From: Coxiella-like endosymbiont
GTDB lineage: Bacteria > Pseudomonadota > Gammaproteobacteria > Coxiellales > Coxiellaceae
Assembly (NCBI RefSeq): GCF_024730665.1
Contig: NZ_CP084737.1
Location: forward strand, 579,501 to 643,500
Length of the DNA: 64,000 nucleotides
Direction of reading: 5' to 3'
The translations under genes and the position numbers were made by a program. This document shows, piece after piece, positions 31,111 to 41,597 of the stretch (positions are counted from its first letter, which is position 1; the number at the start of each line of letters is the position of its first letter). Below the pieces are notes generated by a model. That model saw only the letters and a list, made by a program, of their open reading frames with translations. It searched no databases and was not told where the DNA came from.

Positions 31111-31125
31111 TGAGAATCATTCTCG
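31111..31125. promoter_or_regulatory. Fur box upstream of feoABC
   Basis: TGAGAATCATTCTCG matches the 7-1-7 Fur consensus TGATAATNATTATCA at 12 of 14 specified positions or nearly so, and its core GAGAAT-C-ATTCTC is a perfect palindrome. It is 6 bases upstream of the -35 box of the feo promoter. Iron-dependent repression of feo by Fur is well known in gammaproteobacteria; the site itself is read directly. Confidence 0.7.
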
Positions 31126-31160
31126 TTTATCGATTACCCCTCGTTACGCTCAACACCATA

Positions 31161-31796
31161 CTACGCTAACTCTAGAATCAAAATTTCTCTCAATTTAATT
31201 AAGACGCCATCAAAAAAATGGTTAGCCTCTTCAACAGGAACGCATTTCATCGCAACAGGAGAATCGTCCACGAAAGTTTTAACGTCAACAAAGGGAACCA
31301 ACTCATCTCGCCTACCGACAATAAGCCACCAAGGACAGATGATATCAGTCAATGCAGCATAGTTAGAATGATTAAGAGCTGGAGCAATAGTGATAAGTCT
31401 TGCAATAGTGCGATTTGCATTAGTTGCCTTAGCGGCAATATAAGCGCCGAAAGAAAACCCTGCTAGCCAAATTTCATCGCTAGGATAGTTATATTGAACC
31501 CACTTTATGATGGTTTTCAAATCATCAGTTTCCCCGATAGCATTGTCATATTTTCCCTCGCTTTTCCCAACTCCTCGAAAATTAAAGCGCACCGTTTTTA
31601 AGCCTAGTTGATAAAACGCTTTAGCGATTGTGGTTACAACTTTATTGTGCATCGTACCGCCATGTAAAGGGTGCGGATGACAAATAATGCCTGTCATTGA
31701 TTTTTCCATATTTTCTGGGTTACTGGTCATAACCTCTAATTTTCCAACTGGACCAGATATTAAGAAAGTTACATCATTTTTGTGGAATAGTTCCAT
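31161..31796 (-). CDS. Alpha/beta hydrolase family protein
   Basis: A 211-residue serine hydrolase. The nucleophile is Ser115 in AGFSFGAY, with Asp164 (GRRDELVPF) and His193 (EANHFFDG) completing the triad, and the oxyanion-side block CHPHPLHGGTMHNKV is typical of the COG2945-type family. No signal peptide. The natural substrate is not known. It directly follows the ABC transporter ATPase gene (3 bases apart) on the same strand, so it may be co-transcribed with it. Intact. Confidence 0.85.
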   Translation of the reverse strand: MELFHKNDVTFLISGPVGKLEVMTSNPENMEKSMTGIICHPHPLHGGTMHNKVVTTIAKAFYQLGLKTVRFNFRGVGKSEGKYDNAIGETDDLKTIIKWVQYNYPSDEIWLAGFSFGAYIAAKATNANRTIARLITIAPALNHSNYAALTDIICPWWLIVGRRDELVPFVDVKTFVDDSPVAMKCVPVEEANHFFDGVLIKLREILILELA

Positions 31797-31799
31797 TAT

Positions 31800-33094
31800 T
31801 TAGGGATTCTCCAAACTAAGAATCCCGGAATTATAGTCATACGCAAAAATTTCTGCATAACGACCCCAATCAATTACAGTAGTTAATACTTCATCTGCTG
31901 CCTGCTCACTCAAATAATTTTTTAAACTATCCAGAAAATGTTCTTCGGAAATTTCATGATTCGGATTTTCATTTAACTCCAGACGAATTTGACTTGCTAA
32001 AGGAACATAATCAATTAAATGCCGTGCAAATATTTTTTTACGTTCTAGGATATTAGCCTCAGCCAACTGACGTCCCATGAGCGTCAATTCAATATCACCA
32101 CCTGAGACATGTGCAAAGTGCAATATTTCTAGGGCTTCTATGATGGGGAATAATTCATCGACTTCGTAATGCAGTTCTTCTGTCAATTCAGGAAGATCTA
32201 CTGCTTTCTGATCATAAGAGGCCAACGTCTCTATGAAACCTATCATTTCTGAAATAGGCACTTGCGGTAATCGGCATCCTACATCGATCATCTTAAATTT
32301 GATAGCTTCAGGCATAGCCTCCGCCGCCGGTTTTGTCATCAGCCCATAAATATTATCAACGAGATGACGAAATTCAAGATCTTGATCGTTTCGCGAATGC
32401 GGTAAATCTACTTTTATTTCTGCTAGAATAGTTCCTGGATTAATTGAAAACACCAAAATACGATCAGCCAAAAATGCAGCTTCTTCAATGTTATGAGTGA
32501 CGATGATGACATTTTTAATATTGGTTTTACCTGAACGCCAGATATCAATCAAGTCACCCCGTAAATTTTCCGCAGTTAATACATCTAATGCAGAAAATGG
32601 CTCATCCATTAATAATACTTCCGGATCGACTACTAATGCGCGCGCTAATCCAACCCGTTGTGACATTCCACCTGATAATTCTTTAGGATAAGCCGATTCA
32701 AAACCATCAAGCCCAACGATGTCAATAGCTTCAAGCGCTCTTGCCCGTCGCTCTTCACGTAAAACACCTCTTGCCTCTAAGCCTAATTCAACATTTTCTA
32801 ACACGGTTAACCACGGCATCAAGGCAAAATGCTGAAATACCATACTTAAACCAGGCACAGGAGCAATGATAGGTTCATTGTGATACAGCACCACACCTGA
32901 TGAAGGTTTAATTAAACCAGCAATGATACGTAACAACGTAGATTTTCCAGAACCCGATTTCCCTAAAATAGTAATAATTTCATCTTTGTTAATATTAAAA
33001 TTAATGTGATCCAATACAAGCAGATCTTTCAGACCTTGTTTTTTAAACGATTTACAAATATTTCTAACTTCGATAATGGGAATATTTTTTTCAT
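31800..33094 (-). pseudogene. ABC transporter ATPase (NitT/TauT type) with AAA-associated C-terminal domain, N-terminal frameshift
   Basis: ATP-binding subunit of a nitrate/sulfonate/taurine-type importer. Walker A GKSGSGKST, signature LSGGMSQRVGLARALVV and Walker B VLLMDEPFSALD are present; after about residue 240 comes an AAA-associated domain, giving a longer protein than a plain ATPase. The clean frame begins at a TTG (33014). The homologous start, ATG at 33094, gives MKK and then runs out of frame in an A7 run (T7 at 33085-33091 plus strand); one added A gives MKKNIPIIEVRNICKSFKKQ and joins the rest. Follows the permease gene closely. Confidence 0.82.
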
Positions 33095-33113
33095 GATCGC
33101 CGCCTCTGAATCT

Positions 33114-34870
33114 CTATTTTAATTGGAATCGCTGTTCTGCTAGACAATACAAGGATCGCCACACACTACGATTAAATACCAATACATATAAAGACATCAC
33201 CATAATAGCTAACGCTAAGCGTGGAAAATCCCCTTGTCGTGAAATAGTAGCAATATACGAACCCAATCCCGTAGCTTGCAAATGAGTACTGCCCCAACTC
33301 ACAGCTTCAGCAATAATGCTCGTGTTCCAAGCACCACCAGATGCCGTAATAGCACCCGTAATGTAATAAGGAAATATTCCAGGCAACATAAATCGCTTCC
33401 ACCACAACCATCCTTTTACGTTTAATGTGCCAATAACATGATGTAAATTTTTAGGTAACGCCATAGTGCCAGCAATTACGTTAAACAAAATGTACCATTG
33501 CGCGCCTAAAACCATTAACGGTGATGTACAAATATTGACGTTCAATGCGAACCGCATAATAAGCATCACTACAATGGGAAATAATAAATTAGCTGGAAAT
33601 GCCGCTAAAAACTGGGCAAGCGGTTGAATAAATCTGGAAACCTTAGGTCGCAAGCCTATCCACACACCGATGGGTACCCAGATAATAGAGCTAACAATAA
33701 GCAAAATGGTGACACGTAATCCTGTCACAAAGCCTAAATAAAAAACATGTAATACCTCAGACCAACGTACCTCAGCTAAAATAAAACACATTAGCAGATA
33801 CAAAACAGTGACCACAGTTAAAATCAGAATGACATTCCAACTAATCATTAAAAATCGACGTAGCAAGTAACTATATTTAAACGATTTTCCCGGCGGGCGG
33901 TAACGGAAGAATTGGCAATTGACGATAGCATTTCCCCAAAAAGAAAAATAATTTCCGATAAAACGTAAAAAACGTGTACGCTGAAAGAGATTCAATACCC
34001 ACGATTGGATTTCACTTTCTCCTACACTTGCCTCAGCGCTGAATTTTTCAGCCCAAGCAACAAGGGGACGAAATAACAATTGATCATACAGGGCGATTAC
34101 GATGATCATCGTGATGATCGCATACATCACTGCTATTTTATTAGCGTGCTCAACAGCCATCCCTATGTAAGAACCAATACCCGGCAGCAGGATATTATGA
34201 CCAGCAACAGTAATCACTTCGGAAGCTACTAAAAAATCCAACTTTCCGACATGGACATCATGGTATTCCACAGAAGACCCGGCATAGAAAATGGTACTTC
34301 TACACGCCAAAAACGCTGCCATGCGGATAGCTGCAACATAGTCGCAGCTTCTTTTAAATCATGAGGCATCGTCCGCAAACTTTGATAAAAGCTCAAGGCC
34401 ATGTTCCATGCCTGTGCTGTAAAAATCGCAAATAGCGCTGCGCATTCAGGACCTAACAAACTACCGCGAAATAATGCAATAAAAGCGGCTACTGTAATGG
34501 TAAGAAATCCAAGCACTGGTACCGATTGCAAAATATCAAGAATAGGAATTATGATACGTTCCGCCTGTCGGCTTTTAGCCGCCCACGTACCAAAAATAAA
34601 GGTAAATAACAACGAAAAAAACATCGCAATCAGCATGCGCAGGACAGTGCGTAAGGCATAGTACGGCAGCTTAATAGGATGTAATGAAATAGGAATAATC
34701 TGCCCGACATCAAATCGTTCCATCATTGCATCAGCACCATAGCCTAATAAAACAATAACAACTAGCACTAATAAAAGGGCAAGCCCATCCCAACAATTAG
34801 GAATCGGCCACGAGGTGGCTTCATTTTTCGTGTAAGTTTTTCTTGAAAGTGAAAACATGTCCCATTCCAT
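33114..34870 (-). pseudogene. ABC transporter permease (NitT/TauT type), two fused permease domains, one frameshift
   Basis: Inner-membrane permease with two BPD-type domains in one chain (about 585 residues), each with several membrane helices. The first domain ends in PFSMPGLLWNTMMSMSESW; the second carries MLPGIFPYYITGAITASGGAW and ends MSLYVLVFNRSVWRSLYCLA. The frame breaks in an A6 run at 34231-34236 (T6 in the coding strand); one added base gives SWIFLVASEVITVAGHNILLP. Only the ATPase gene follows; no substrate-binding protein gene is in this window, so the substrate is unknown. Confidence 0.84.
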
Positions 34871-35060
34871 TTATAATTATATGGAGCAAAAGATCAGCGG
34901 TGCTATTCAAAACGCACAATATCAAGCAGATTAGGCCAAGGGACTACTTTGGGGGTCTAGGCAAGTGCAGCGCAAACAGGGCCTTCACCTCCTATAAAGA
35001 AAGCTGAGTCTAAGGATTCATAACGAACTCTATCCAAGTCTTTTCCAAAAGACAATCTTT
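34871..35060. other. Gap between the ABC permease and engB
   Basis: About 190 bases with no recognisable gene or signal. Confidence 0.35.
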
Positions 35061-35681
35061 TTATTGCCGATACCATTCATTTAAAACTGTTTTCACTACA
35101 TCTAATCCGGTACGATCGTAGGAAGAAAATAATTGAAGAGTTATATGGTCATCATAGGGCGTGAGCGCAGCCTCAAGTTCGTTGATGGTTTTCTTCGCTG
35201 CACTTTGGCTGAGTTTATCGGATTTAGTCAACAGAATATGAAGAGGAACACCGTAATCAACTGCCCATTTGACGACATCTGCATCCCTTTCTTTTAAGGG
35301 GTGACGAACATCCATTACCACGACCAGTCCTTTCAAAGAACGACGCTTCTTTAAATAGCTATCTACTAGCTCTTCCCAGCGCTCTTGAACCATCCTCGGA
35401 GCCTTGGCATACCCATATCCAGGTAAATCCACAAGACGTTGTCTTTCATTAAGCGCGAGGAAATTAATCATTTGAGTACGTCCAGGCGTTTTACTGGTAC
35501 GAGCTAGCCCTTTTATACCCGTAATCACATTTAATGCGCTTGACTTACCTGCATTCGACCGCCCAATGAAAGCTATTTCGGCTCCCTCATCCGGTGGAAG
35601 CTGCTCGAACTCAGCCGCACTGGTCAGATATTTAGCCTCTTGATAGGCTGGTGACTCAAATTCAGTCATAGTAATGGACAT
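35061..35681 (-). CDS. engB: Ribosome biogenesis GTP-binding protein EngB (YsxC/YihA)
   Basis: TRAFAC-class GTPase needed for 50S subunit assembly. G1 is [15 protein letters not shown]2 region [14 protein letters not shown]3 [12 protein letters not shown]4 LTKSDKL. The start at 35681 gives [20 protein letters not shown]; a later ATG four codons on and a TTG four codons earlier are alternatives, and no strong ribosome site decides. The protein is about 206 residues, the usual size. Intact. Confidence 0.93.
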   Translation of the reverse strand: MSITMTEFESPAYQEAKYLTSAAEFEQLPPDEGAEIAFIGRSNAGKSSALNVITGIKGLARTSKTPGRTQMINFLALNERQRLVDLPGYGYAKAPRMVQERWEELVDSYLKKRRSLKGLVVVMDVRHPLKERDADVVKWAVDYGVPLHILLTKSDKLSQSAAKKTINELEAALTPYDDHITLQLFSSYDRTGLDVVKTVLNEWYRQ

Positions 35682-35693
35682 TTTATGGCACAA

Positions 35694-36552
35694 GGAAAGA
35701 AGTGTAGTACATTATACACTAAATACCTAATGGTTTGAATATAGCCGAACACAGGTCTGTTAAACTGGTGATCCATGATTTCATACTGGAGTATTTTTTC
35801 CATTCTATGTTAGTTGGCGTATTCTCGCAAGAGATCACGAGGCCCGTACATAAGCGGTTCCCCGCCGCACAACCACTTTCTTGTTCCTTGTCTCCTACCA
35901 AGTGTCAGAATTGCATTCTCTTTAGCTAATATGATTAAAACCCCAATAACACACACCAACGGCTACCCTTCCCTTAAATTTACAAAGGACTATACGTTAC
36001 TTTCACATTAGCATCATGCAATCGTACAGCTTAAACCAAAATACCATTTCGTAGAATCATATCGTGAGTTAACACTAGTCATTAATCGATTAGCTTCCCC
36101 ATTTTTGCATTAACGTCCAAAAGACGGGATTAATTGGCTGGATAAATATTATTGACGGGAACCTCGTGGTACAATTACCTGAGCTCCTATTTCTTCTCCA
36201 TAAAATAGCAGGGTAACTCAAAATCTGGTAGAATCGATAAAAATATTTGATACATTTCGTTTTCATAGACGCGAGGGTTGATGATGCAGTTTTTCCAGTC
36301 AGTTGAAAAATGATTTGGACAAGCGCACGAAGGTCAAGGCCAGTGTTTTATAACTTCTACATTTAAAGATCTGCATTTAGAGAATTTTTGTCCTTTTGAA
36401 TAAGCTGATCGTGTAAGACAGGGATGGTAGTGGCGATAACTACTCCGCGTACGTTTTCGTAGAAACAACATCTAAAATAGCTACCGTATTCAAAAGGAAG
36501 CTTCCTTTCAGAAAGCGACACCTCCTCTCCTATACACCACCAACCCCACCGG
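35694..36552. other. Gene desert between engB and fba
   Basis: About 860 bases with only short frames on both strands, none with a family motif. On the minus strand pieces such as REYAN and MEKILQYEIMDHQFNRPVFG near 35730-35830 could be eroded coding sequence, but no gene can be named. Confidence 0.4.
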
Positions 36553-37623
36553 TTAAATATTTTGGATCCGTGGATCCAGCTCGCCGACCTTATAACGGCA
36601 CGCCATCTTTTCCAGAGAGATAATTTTAATTTTTTCTGCTTGTCCAGCAGTGCCAAAGTCTTCATAGCGCGCCCTGCAAATCGCTTTCATTGCTTGGAGC
36701 GCTTCGCCTAAATATTTTCGCGGATCAAATTGGGAAGGATTTTTAGTAAGGTAACGACGAATTGCGCCAGTAAATCCTAATCGTAAATCGGTGTCGATGT
36801 TAACTTTGCGTACCCCGTGTCGAATGCCCTCCTGGATTTCTTCTACTGGTACACCATACGTTTCTGGCATTTTACCACCATGCTCATTAATAATTTGCAG
36901 CCATTCTTGTGGAACCGAAGAAGAACCGTGCATAACTAAATGGGTATCAGGAAGACGCTTATGAATCGCTTTGATTCGATCAATAACCAGCACTTCACCC
37001 GTTGGGGGTTGAGAGAATTTATATGCCCCGTGGCTAGTACCAATAGCAATAGCCAATGCATCTACACGGGTTTTACTCACAAAATCCACAGCCTGCTTAG
37101 GATCCGTGAGTATTTGCTCACTCGATAACTCACCTTCAGCGCCAGAGCCATCTTCTTCTCCGGATTTTAAAGTCTCTAGAGATCCAAGACAACCTAATTC
37201 ACCTTCAACAGAAACACCACAGGTATGAGCAATTTTTGTCATAAAAGCAGTAATCTGCACATTATATCTGTAATCTGACGGCGTTTTTTGGTCTTCTAAT
37301 AAAGAGCCATCCATCATGACGGAAGTAAAGCCGAGTTGGATGGAACGCTGACACACTGCAGGAGAGGCTCCATGATCCTGGTGCATGCAAATGGGGATGT
37401 GAGGCCATTCTTCCGTGGCTGCGATGATTAAAGCACGAATAAATTGTGGGCCGGCATACTGTCGTGCACCTGCAGAAGCTTGGACAATGACAGGGCTTTT
37501 TGTCTCATCCGCCGCTTCCATAATTGCGCGCATTTGCTCTAAATTATTAACATTAAACGCCGGAACCCCATAATCATGCTCTGCTGCATGATCGAGTAAT
37601 TGACGTAATGTGATAAGAGCCAT
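36553..37623 (-). CDS. fba: Fructose-bisphosphate aldolase, class II
   Basis: Zinc-dependent aldolase splitting fructose 1,6-bisphosphate in glycolysis and reversing it in gluconeogenesis. The 356-residue frame starts [20 protein letters not shown] and shows the zinc and catalytic region [28 protein letters not shown] and the phosphate loops [10 protein letters not shown] and [19 protein letters not shown] lies just upstream. Last gene of the tkt-gap-pgk-pyk-fba block. Intact. Confidence 0.96.
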   Translation of the reverse strand: MALITLRQLLDHAAEHDYGVPAFNVNNLEQMRAIMEAADETKSPVIVQASAGARQYAGPQFIRALIIAATEEWPHIPICMHQDHGASPAVCQRSIQLGFTSVMMDGSLLEDQKTPSDYRYNVQITAFMTKIAHTCGVSVEGELGCLGSLETLKSGEEDGSGAEGELSSEQILTDPKQAVDFVSKTRVDALAIAIGTSHGAYKFSQPPTGEVLVIDRIKAIHKRLPDTHLVMHGSSSVPQEWLQIINEHGGKMPETYGVPVEEIQEGIRHGVRKVNIDTDLRLGFTGAIRRYLTKNPSQFDPRKYLGEALQAMKAICRARYEDFGTAGQAEKIKIISLEKMACRYKVGELDPRIQNI

Positions 37624-37795
37624 ATTTTCTCCTTTTTAGTTAGTATCATAAATTCTATTGCTATCTCTCGCAACACTCTGCCACCTTTAAAAAGCACAAC
37701 CGTATATCATTTTCCTATATATCGGATAACTTTAGCCTCCACAATAACTTACCTACAATCAAATGTGGCTTGCTTACAGTAGATTAAAATAGCCC

Positions 37796-39250
37796 TTACA
37801 CAACCTTTCCAACTACCACGATCTTCATAGCATTCGAGCCACCACCTATGCCCATGTAATCACCTTTTGTTAGAATTACCAAATCACCTTCTTGCAATAA
37901 AGCTTGTTTTTCCATTACTTCAATAGCTTTCACGTTGACTTCTTCCCGCGTATATTGAGTCGGGTCAAATTTCATGGGATAAACGCCGCGATAAAGCGTG
38001 ATTCGACCAAGCGATTTATCAAATCGGCTTAGTGCATAGATAGGAATTGCTGTGCGAATACGCGACATCCAGAGCGTCGTAATTCCTGATTCTGTTAACG
38101 CCACAATCGCCTTGATATCTAAATGATTCGCCGTATACATGGTCACCATCGCAATGGCTTCATCGATCCGCTTGAAGCGGCATTCAACACGATGACCGGA
38201 AACGTGCGAACTTGGTTGCGATTCCGCAACCATGCATGTTCGCGCCATCGCTGCTACCACTAAGGTGGGATAATCACCCACTGCAGTTTCTGCTGACAGC
38301 ATCACAGCATCCGTGTTATCCAGCACCGCGTTGGCAACGTCAGACACTTCAGCGCGAGTTGGTACTGTGGCATGAATCATCGATTCCATCATTTGTGTTG
38401 CAATAATGACCGGTTTATCTAATGAACGTGCGCGATGAATAATATCTTTTTGTACAAGAGGCACTTCCGCGTCTCCGATTTCAACGGCTAGATCGCCACG
38501 TGCTACCATCACTCCATCGCTTGCTTCGATAATTGCATCAATATTTTTAATCGCATCCGCCCGTTCTATTTTTGCAATAATGCCAGCCGCTCCTTTGTGT
38601 CTTTGAATTAAATGTTTGGCTTTTAAAATATCCTCTGCATCACGCGGAAAGGAAATTGCAATATAATCTACGTCAAGGCTTAATGCGAATTTTAAATCGT
38701 CGATATCTTTTTCTGTCATCGATGCGGCGGAAAGACCTCCACTTAATCGATTAATCCCTTTATGGTTAGAAAGTTCACCTCCTACAGAAACATGACAAAT
38801 GATTTTATCGCCTTCAACTTTTTGGACAATTAATTTAAGTCGACCATCATCCAGTAATAAAACATCTCCAGCCTTTACATCTTTCGGCAAATTTTTATAA
38901 TCAATGCCAACGCTCTTTTCCGTCCCTTCATCAGGAAGTAATCCCGCATCTAAAATAAATTGCTCTCCTTTTTTTAAATTAATTTTTCTTATCTTAAAGC
39001 TTGAAACGCGAATTTTAGGACCTTGCAAATCTGCTAAAATTCCGATAATACGCTCTTGTCTTTTAGCCGCTTCACGTACCATTTCAATGCGCTTTTTATG
39101 TTTTTCATGAGTATCATGAGAAAAATTTAACCGAACGATATCAACGCCTTCGTGAATAATTTCTTCAAGTAAGAAAGATTTATCTGTTGCAGGACCTAAC
39201 GTCGCAATAATTTTAGTGCGACGCAACATATAATTATTATTTTTACTCAT
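37796..39250 (-). CDS. pyk: Pyruvate kinase
   Basis: Last ATP-forming step of glycolysis. The 484-residue protein has RRTKIIATLGPATDKSFLLE, the active-site helix block IIAKIERADAIKNIDAIIEA, MVARGDLAVEIG and IIATQMMESMI. The start overlaps the pgk stop by 4 bases. No frame problem. Allosteric control cannot be judged from sequence here. Confidence 0.97.
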   Translation of the reverse strand: MSKNNNYMLRRTKIIATLGPATDKSFLLEEIIHEGVDIVRLNFSHDTHEKHKKRIEMVREAAKRQERIIGILADLQGPKIRVSSFKIRKINLKKGEQFILDAGLLPDEGTEKSVGIDYKNLPKDVKAGDVLLLDDGRLKLIVQKVEGDKIICHVSVGGELSNHKGINRLSGGLSAASMTEKDIDDLKFALSLDVDYIAISFPRDAEDILKAKHLIQRHKGAAGIIAKIERADAIKNIDAIIEASDGVMVARGDLAVEIGDAEVPLVQKDIIHRARSLDKPVIIATQMMESMIHATVPTRAEVSDVANAVLDNTDAVMLSAETAVGDYPTLVVAAMARTCMVAESQPSSHVSGHRVECRFKRIDEAIAMVTMYTANHLDIKAIVALTESGITTLWMSRIRTAIPIYALSRFDKSLGRITLYRGVYPMKFDPTQYTREEVNVKAIEVMEKQALLQEGDLVILTKGDYMGIGGGSNAMKIVVVGKVV

Positions 39251-40430
39251 AAATATTTTGCTCGTTCTGCTAAAATTTGAATCGCTGGCAACATTTTTCC
39301 TTCTAAAAATTTCAAAAAAGCGCCTCCTGCTGTGCTAATATGGGATAATTGATTCGTGAGATTGAATTTATCCAATGCTGCTAAAGTGTCTCCACCACCG
39401 GCAATAGAATAAGCTTTGCTTTGGGCGATCGCTTTGGCTAATGCATGAGTGCCGCGACTAAAACCTGCGATTTCAAAAACACCCACCGGTCCATTCCACA
39501 CAATAGTACCTGCTTGTGACATTAATTTAGCGTATCCCCCTCTGGTTTTTGGACCTACATCAAAAATAGATTCATTCTCTGCAACAGCCTCAATAGACGT
39601 TGCTCGTGGTTTAGCATCTTTTAATAATGCTTTTGCAACAATCACATCAACAGGCAAAGGAACAGAAACATTTTTTTCTTTTGCTTTTTTCCAAAACTGT
39701 TTCGCAATCTCCAGCGAATTATCTTCGCAAAGAGATCTACCAATCGGATAACCTTGAGCTTTTAAAAAGTATTCGCTACACCGCCTCCAACAATGAGCTG
39801 ATCGACCTTATCTAACAAATTTTCTAATAATTGAATTTTAGTCGAAACTTTGGATCCACCAACAATGGCAACCAGCGGTTTTTTAGGATTTTTAAACGCT
39901 CGCGATAATGCTTTAACTTCCGAAACCAGCAAAGGACCGGCGCACGCGATAGGGGCATATTGCGCCACCCCCACAGTTGAAGCTTGTTCACGATGTGCTG
40001 TGGCGAAAGCATCCATAACAAAAACATCACATAATCTTGCGATTCGTTTAGCAAGCCCAGAATCGTTTTCGTTTTCCCCTCGATTAAATCGAACGTTTTC
40101 ACAAAGCACCACAGCGCCTGGTTCAATGTTTACCCCGTCTAACCAATGTTTAACCTGTATTACAGGGCGGTTTAATTTTTTACTTAATAAATCAGCCACT
40201 GGTGCTAATGAAAATGCCGCATCATATTTTCCTTCTTCTGGCCTCCCCAAATGCGATAACACCATTACACGCGCTTTCGCCTCAAGCGCTTGTTCAATAG
40301 TAGGCAACGCCAAAATGATCCTTTTATCATTCGTAATTTTTCCTGTTTCCATTGGTACATTTAAATCCTCACGAATCAACACGCGTCGATAAATAAGATC
40401 GATATCGGACATCATCAGAAATTTAATCAT
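39247..40430 (-). pseudogene. pgk: Phosphoglycerate kinase, one frameshift
   Basis: Transfers phosphate from 1,3-bisphosphoglycerate to ADP. The N-terminal piece ([20 protein letters not shown]) has the substrate loops [11 protein letters not shown] and [13 protein letters not shown], and ends in the hinge region [11 protein letters not shown]. The frame breaks in an A5 run at 39764-39768; one added base gives [20 protein letters not shown] and continues without another stop to the nucleotide site block IAGGGDTLAALDKF. Full length about 394 residues, normal. The start is set at the ATG at 40430; a GTG three codons earlier is possible. Confidence 0.92.
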
Positions 40431-40592
40431 TCCCCGCACTCAGTATTTTCATTCATCTGGCACTCCTCTTAATTCCTATCCCTTGTCGCCCAGATACAAT
40501 ACGGAGAAGCCACCACCAGGGTAGCAGAAAGTAAATCCGCGATAAACGATAGTTGTAAAATGCAAGAAGCTATTTACACTAAAGTGACGATG

Positions 40593-41597
40593 TTAAACAT
40601 TCAAAAATGCTTGAGCTGTATCGAGCATCCGATTAGAAAACCCCCATTCGTTATCGTACCATGAGACAACTTTAATTAGCTTGTTAATGATTCGTGTTTG
40701 CCCGGCGTCAAAGACAGAAGAATGTGCATTGTGATTAAAGTCAATCGAAACTAATGGCTCATCGCTGTAACCGAGAATACCTTTCATTCTATCTTCAGCT
40801 GCTTTTTGCATAATAGCGTTGACCTCAGAAACACTGACCGATTTTCTTGCATCGAAAGTAAAATCGATAACAGACACGTTGATTGTTGGTACACGAATGG
40901 CATAGCCGCCAAGCTTCCCGTCTAATTCCGGCAACACTAAACCCACTGCCGCAGCTGCACCTGTTTTAGTGGGAATCATGGACTGTGTCGCGGCACGAGC
41001 GCGATACAAATCTTTATGATAACTATCCGTAAGGTTTTGATCATTAGTGTACGAATGCACAGTCACCATTAAACCACGTTCAATACAAATTTCATCATTT
41101 AAAATTTTAACGAGCGGCGCTAAGCAATTCGTCGTACATGAAGCATTTGAAATAATTTTATCTTCTCTAGTAATAATTTTTTCATTAACCCCAAATACAA
41201 TGGTTTTGACATCGTTACCTGCTGGAGCTGAAATCAAAACCTTTTTAGCACCTGCCTTTAAATGTGCTTCTGCTTTTTCTTTGCTGGCAAACAAACCCGT
41301 GCATTCAAGAACCAGATCTATGTTAAGATTTCGCCATGGTAATTCTGCTGGATTTCTAATAGCATATACTTCAATTTTGTCGCTATTAATCACTAAACGA
41401 TTGCTATCGACACGAACTGAACCAGGAAATCGACCATGCACACTATCATATTTAGTTAGATATGGATTAATATTAACATTACCCAAGTCATTGATCGCAA
41501 TAATTTTTAGATCTTTATGCTTTCTAGATTCATACAATGCTCGCAAAATATTTCGCCCAATACGACCATAACCATTAATCGCGATATTGAAAGTCAT
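40593..41597 (-). CDS. gap: Glyceraldehyde-3-phosphate dehydrogenase
   Basis: NAD-dependent oxidation of glyceraldehyde 3-phosphate. The 334-residue protein has the NAD site [20 protein letters not shown], the catalytic Cys154 in [17 protein letters not shown], and the C-terminal [16 protein letters not shown]. The start overlaps the tkt stop by 4 bases, with an AGGAGAAC ribosome site. Intact. Confidence 0.97.
   Translation of the reverse strand: MTFNIAINGYGRIGRNILRALYESRKHKDLKIIAINDLGNVNINPYLTKYDSVHGRFPGSVRVDSNRLVINSDKIEVYAIRNPAELPWRNLNIDLVLECTGLFASKEKAEAHLKAGAKKVLISAPAGNDVKTIVFGVNEKIITREDKIISNASCTTNCLAPLVKILNDEICIERGLMVTVHSYTNDQNLTDSYHKDLYRARAATQSMIPTKTGAAAAVGLVLPELDGKLGGYAIRVPTINVSVIDFTFDARKSVSVSEVNAIMQKAAEDRMKGILGYSDEPLVSIDFNHNAHSSVFDAGQTRIINKLIKVVSWYDNEWGFSNRMLDTAQAFLNV

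Noticed and set aside
39850-41571. Plus-strand frames of 174-180 codons opposite pgk and gap
   Set aside because: Shadows of highly conserved glycolytic genes; no ribosome site or protein family.
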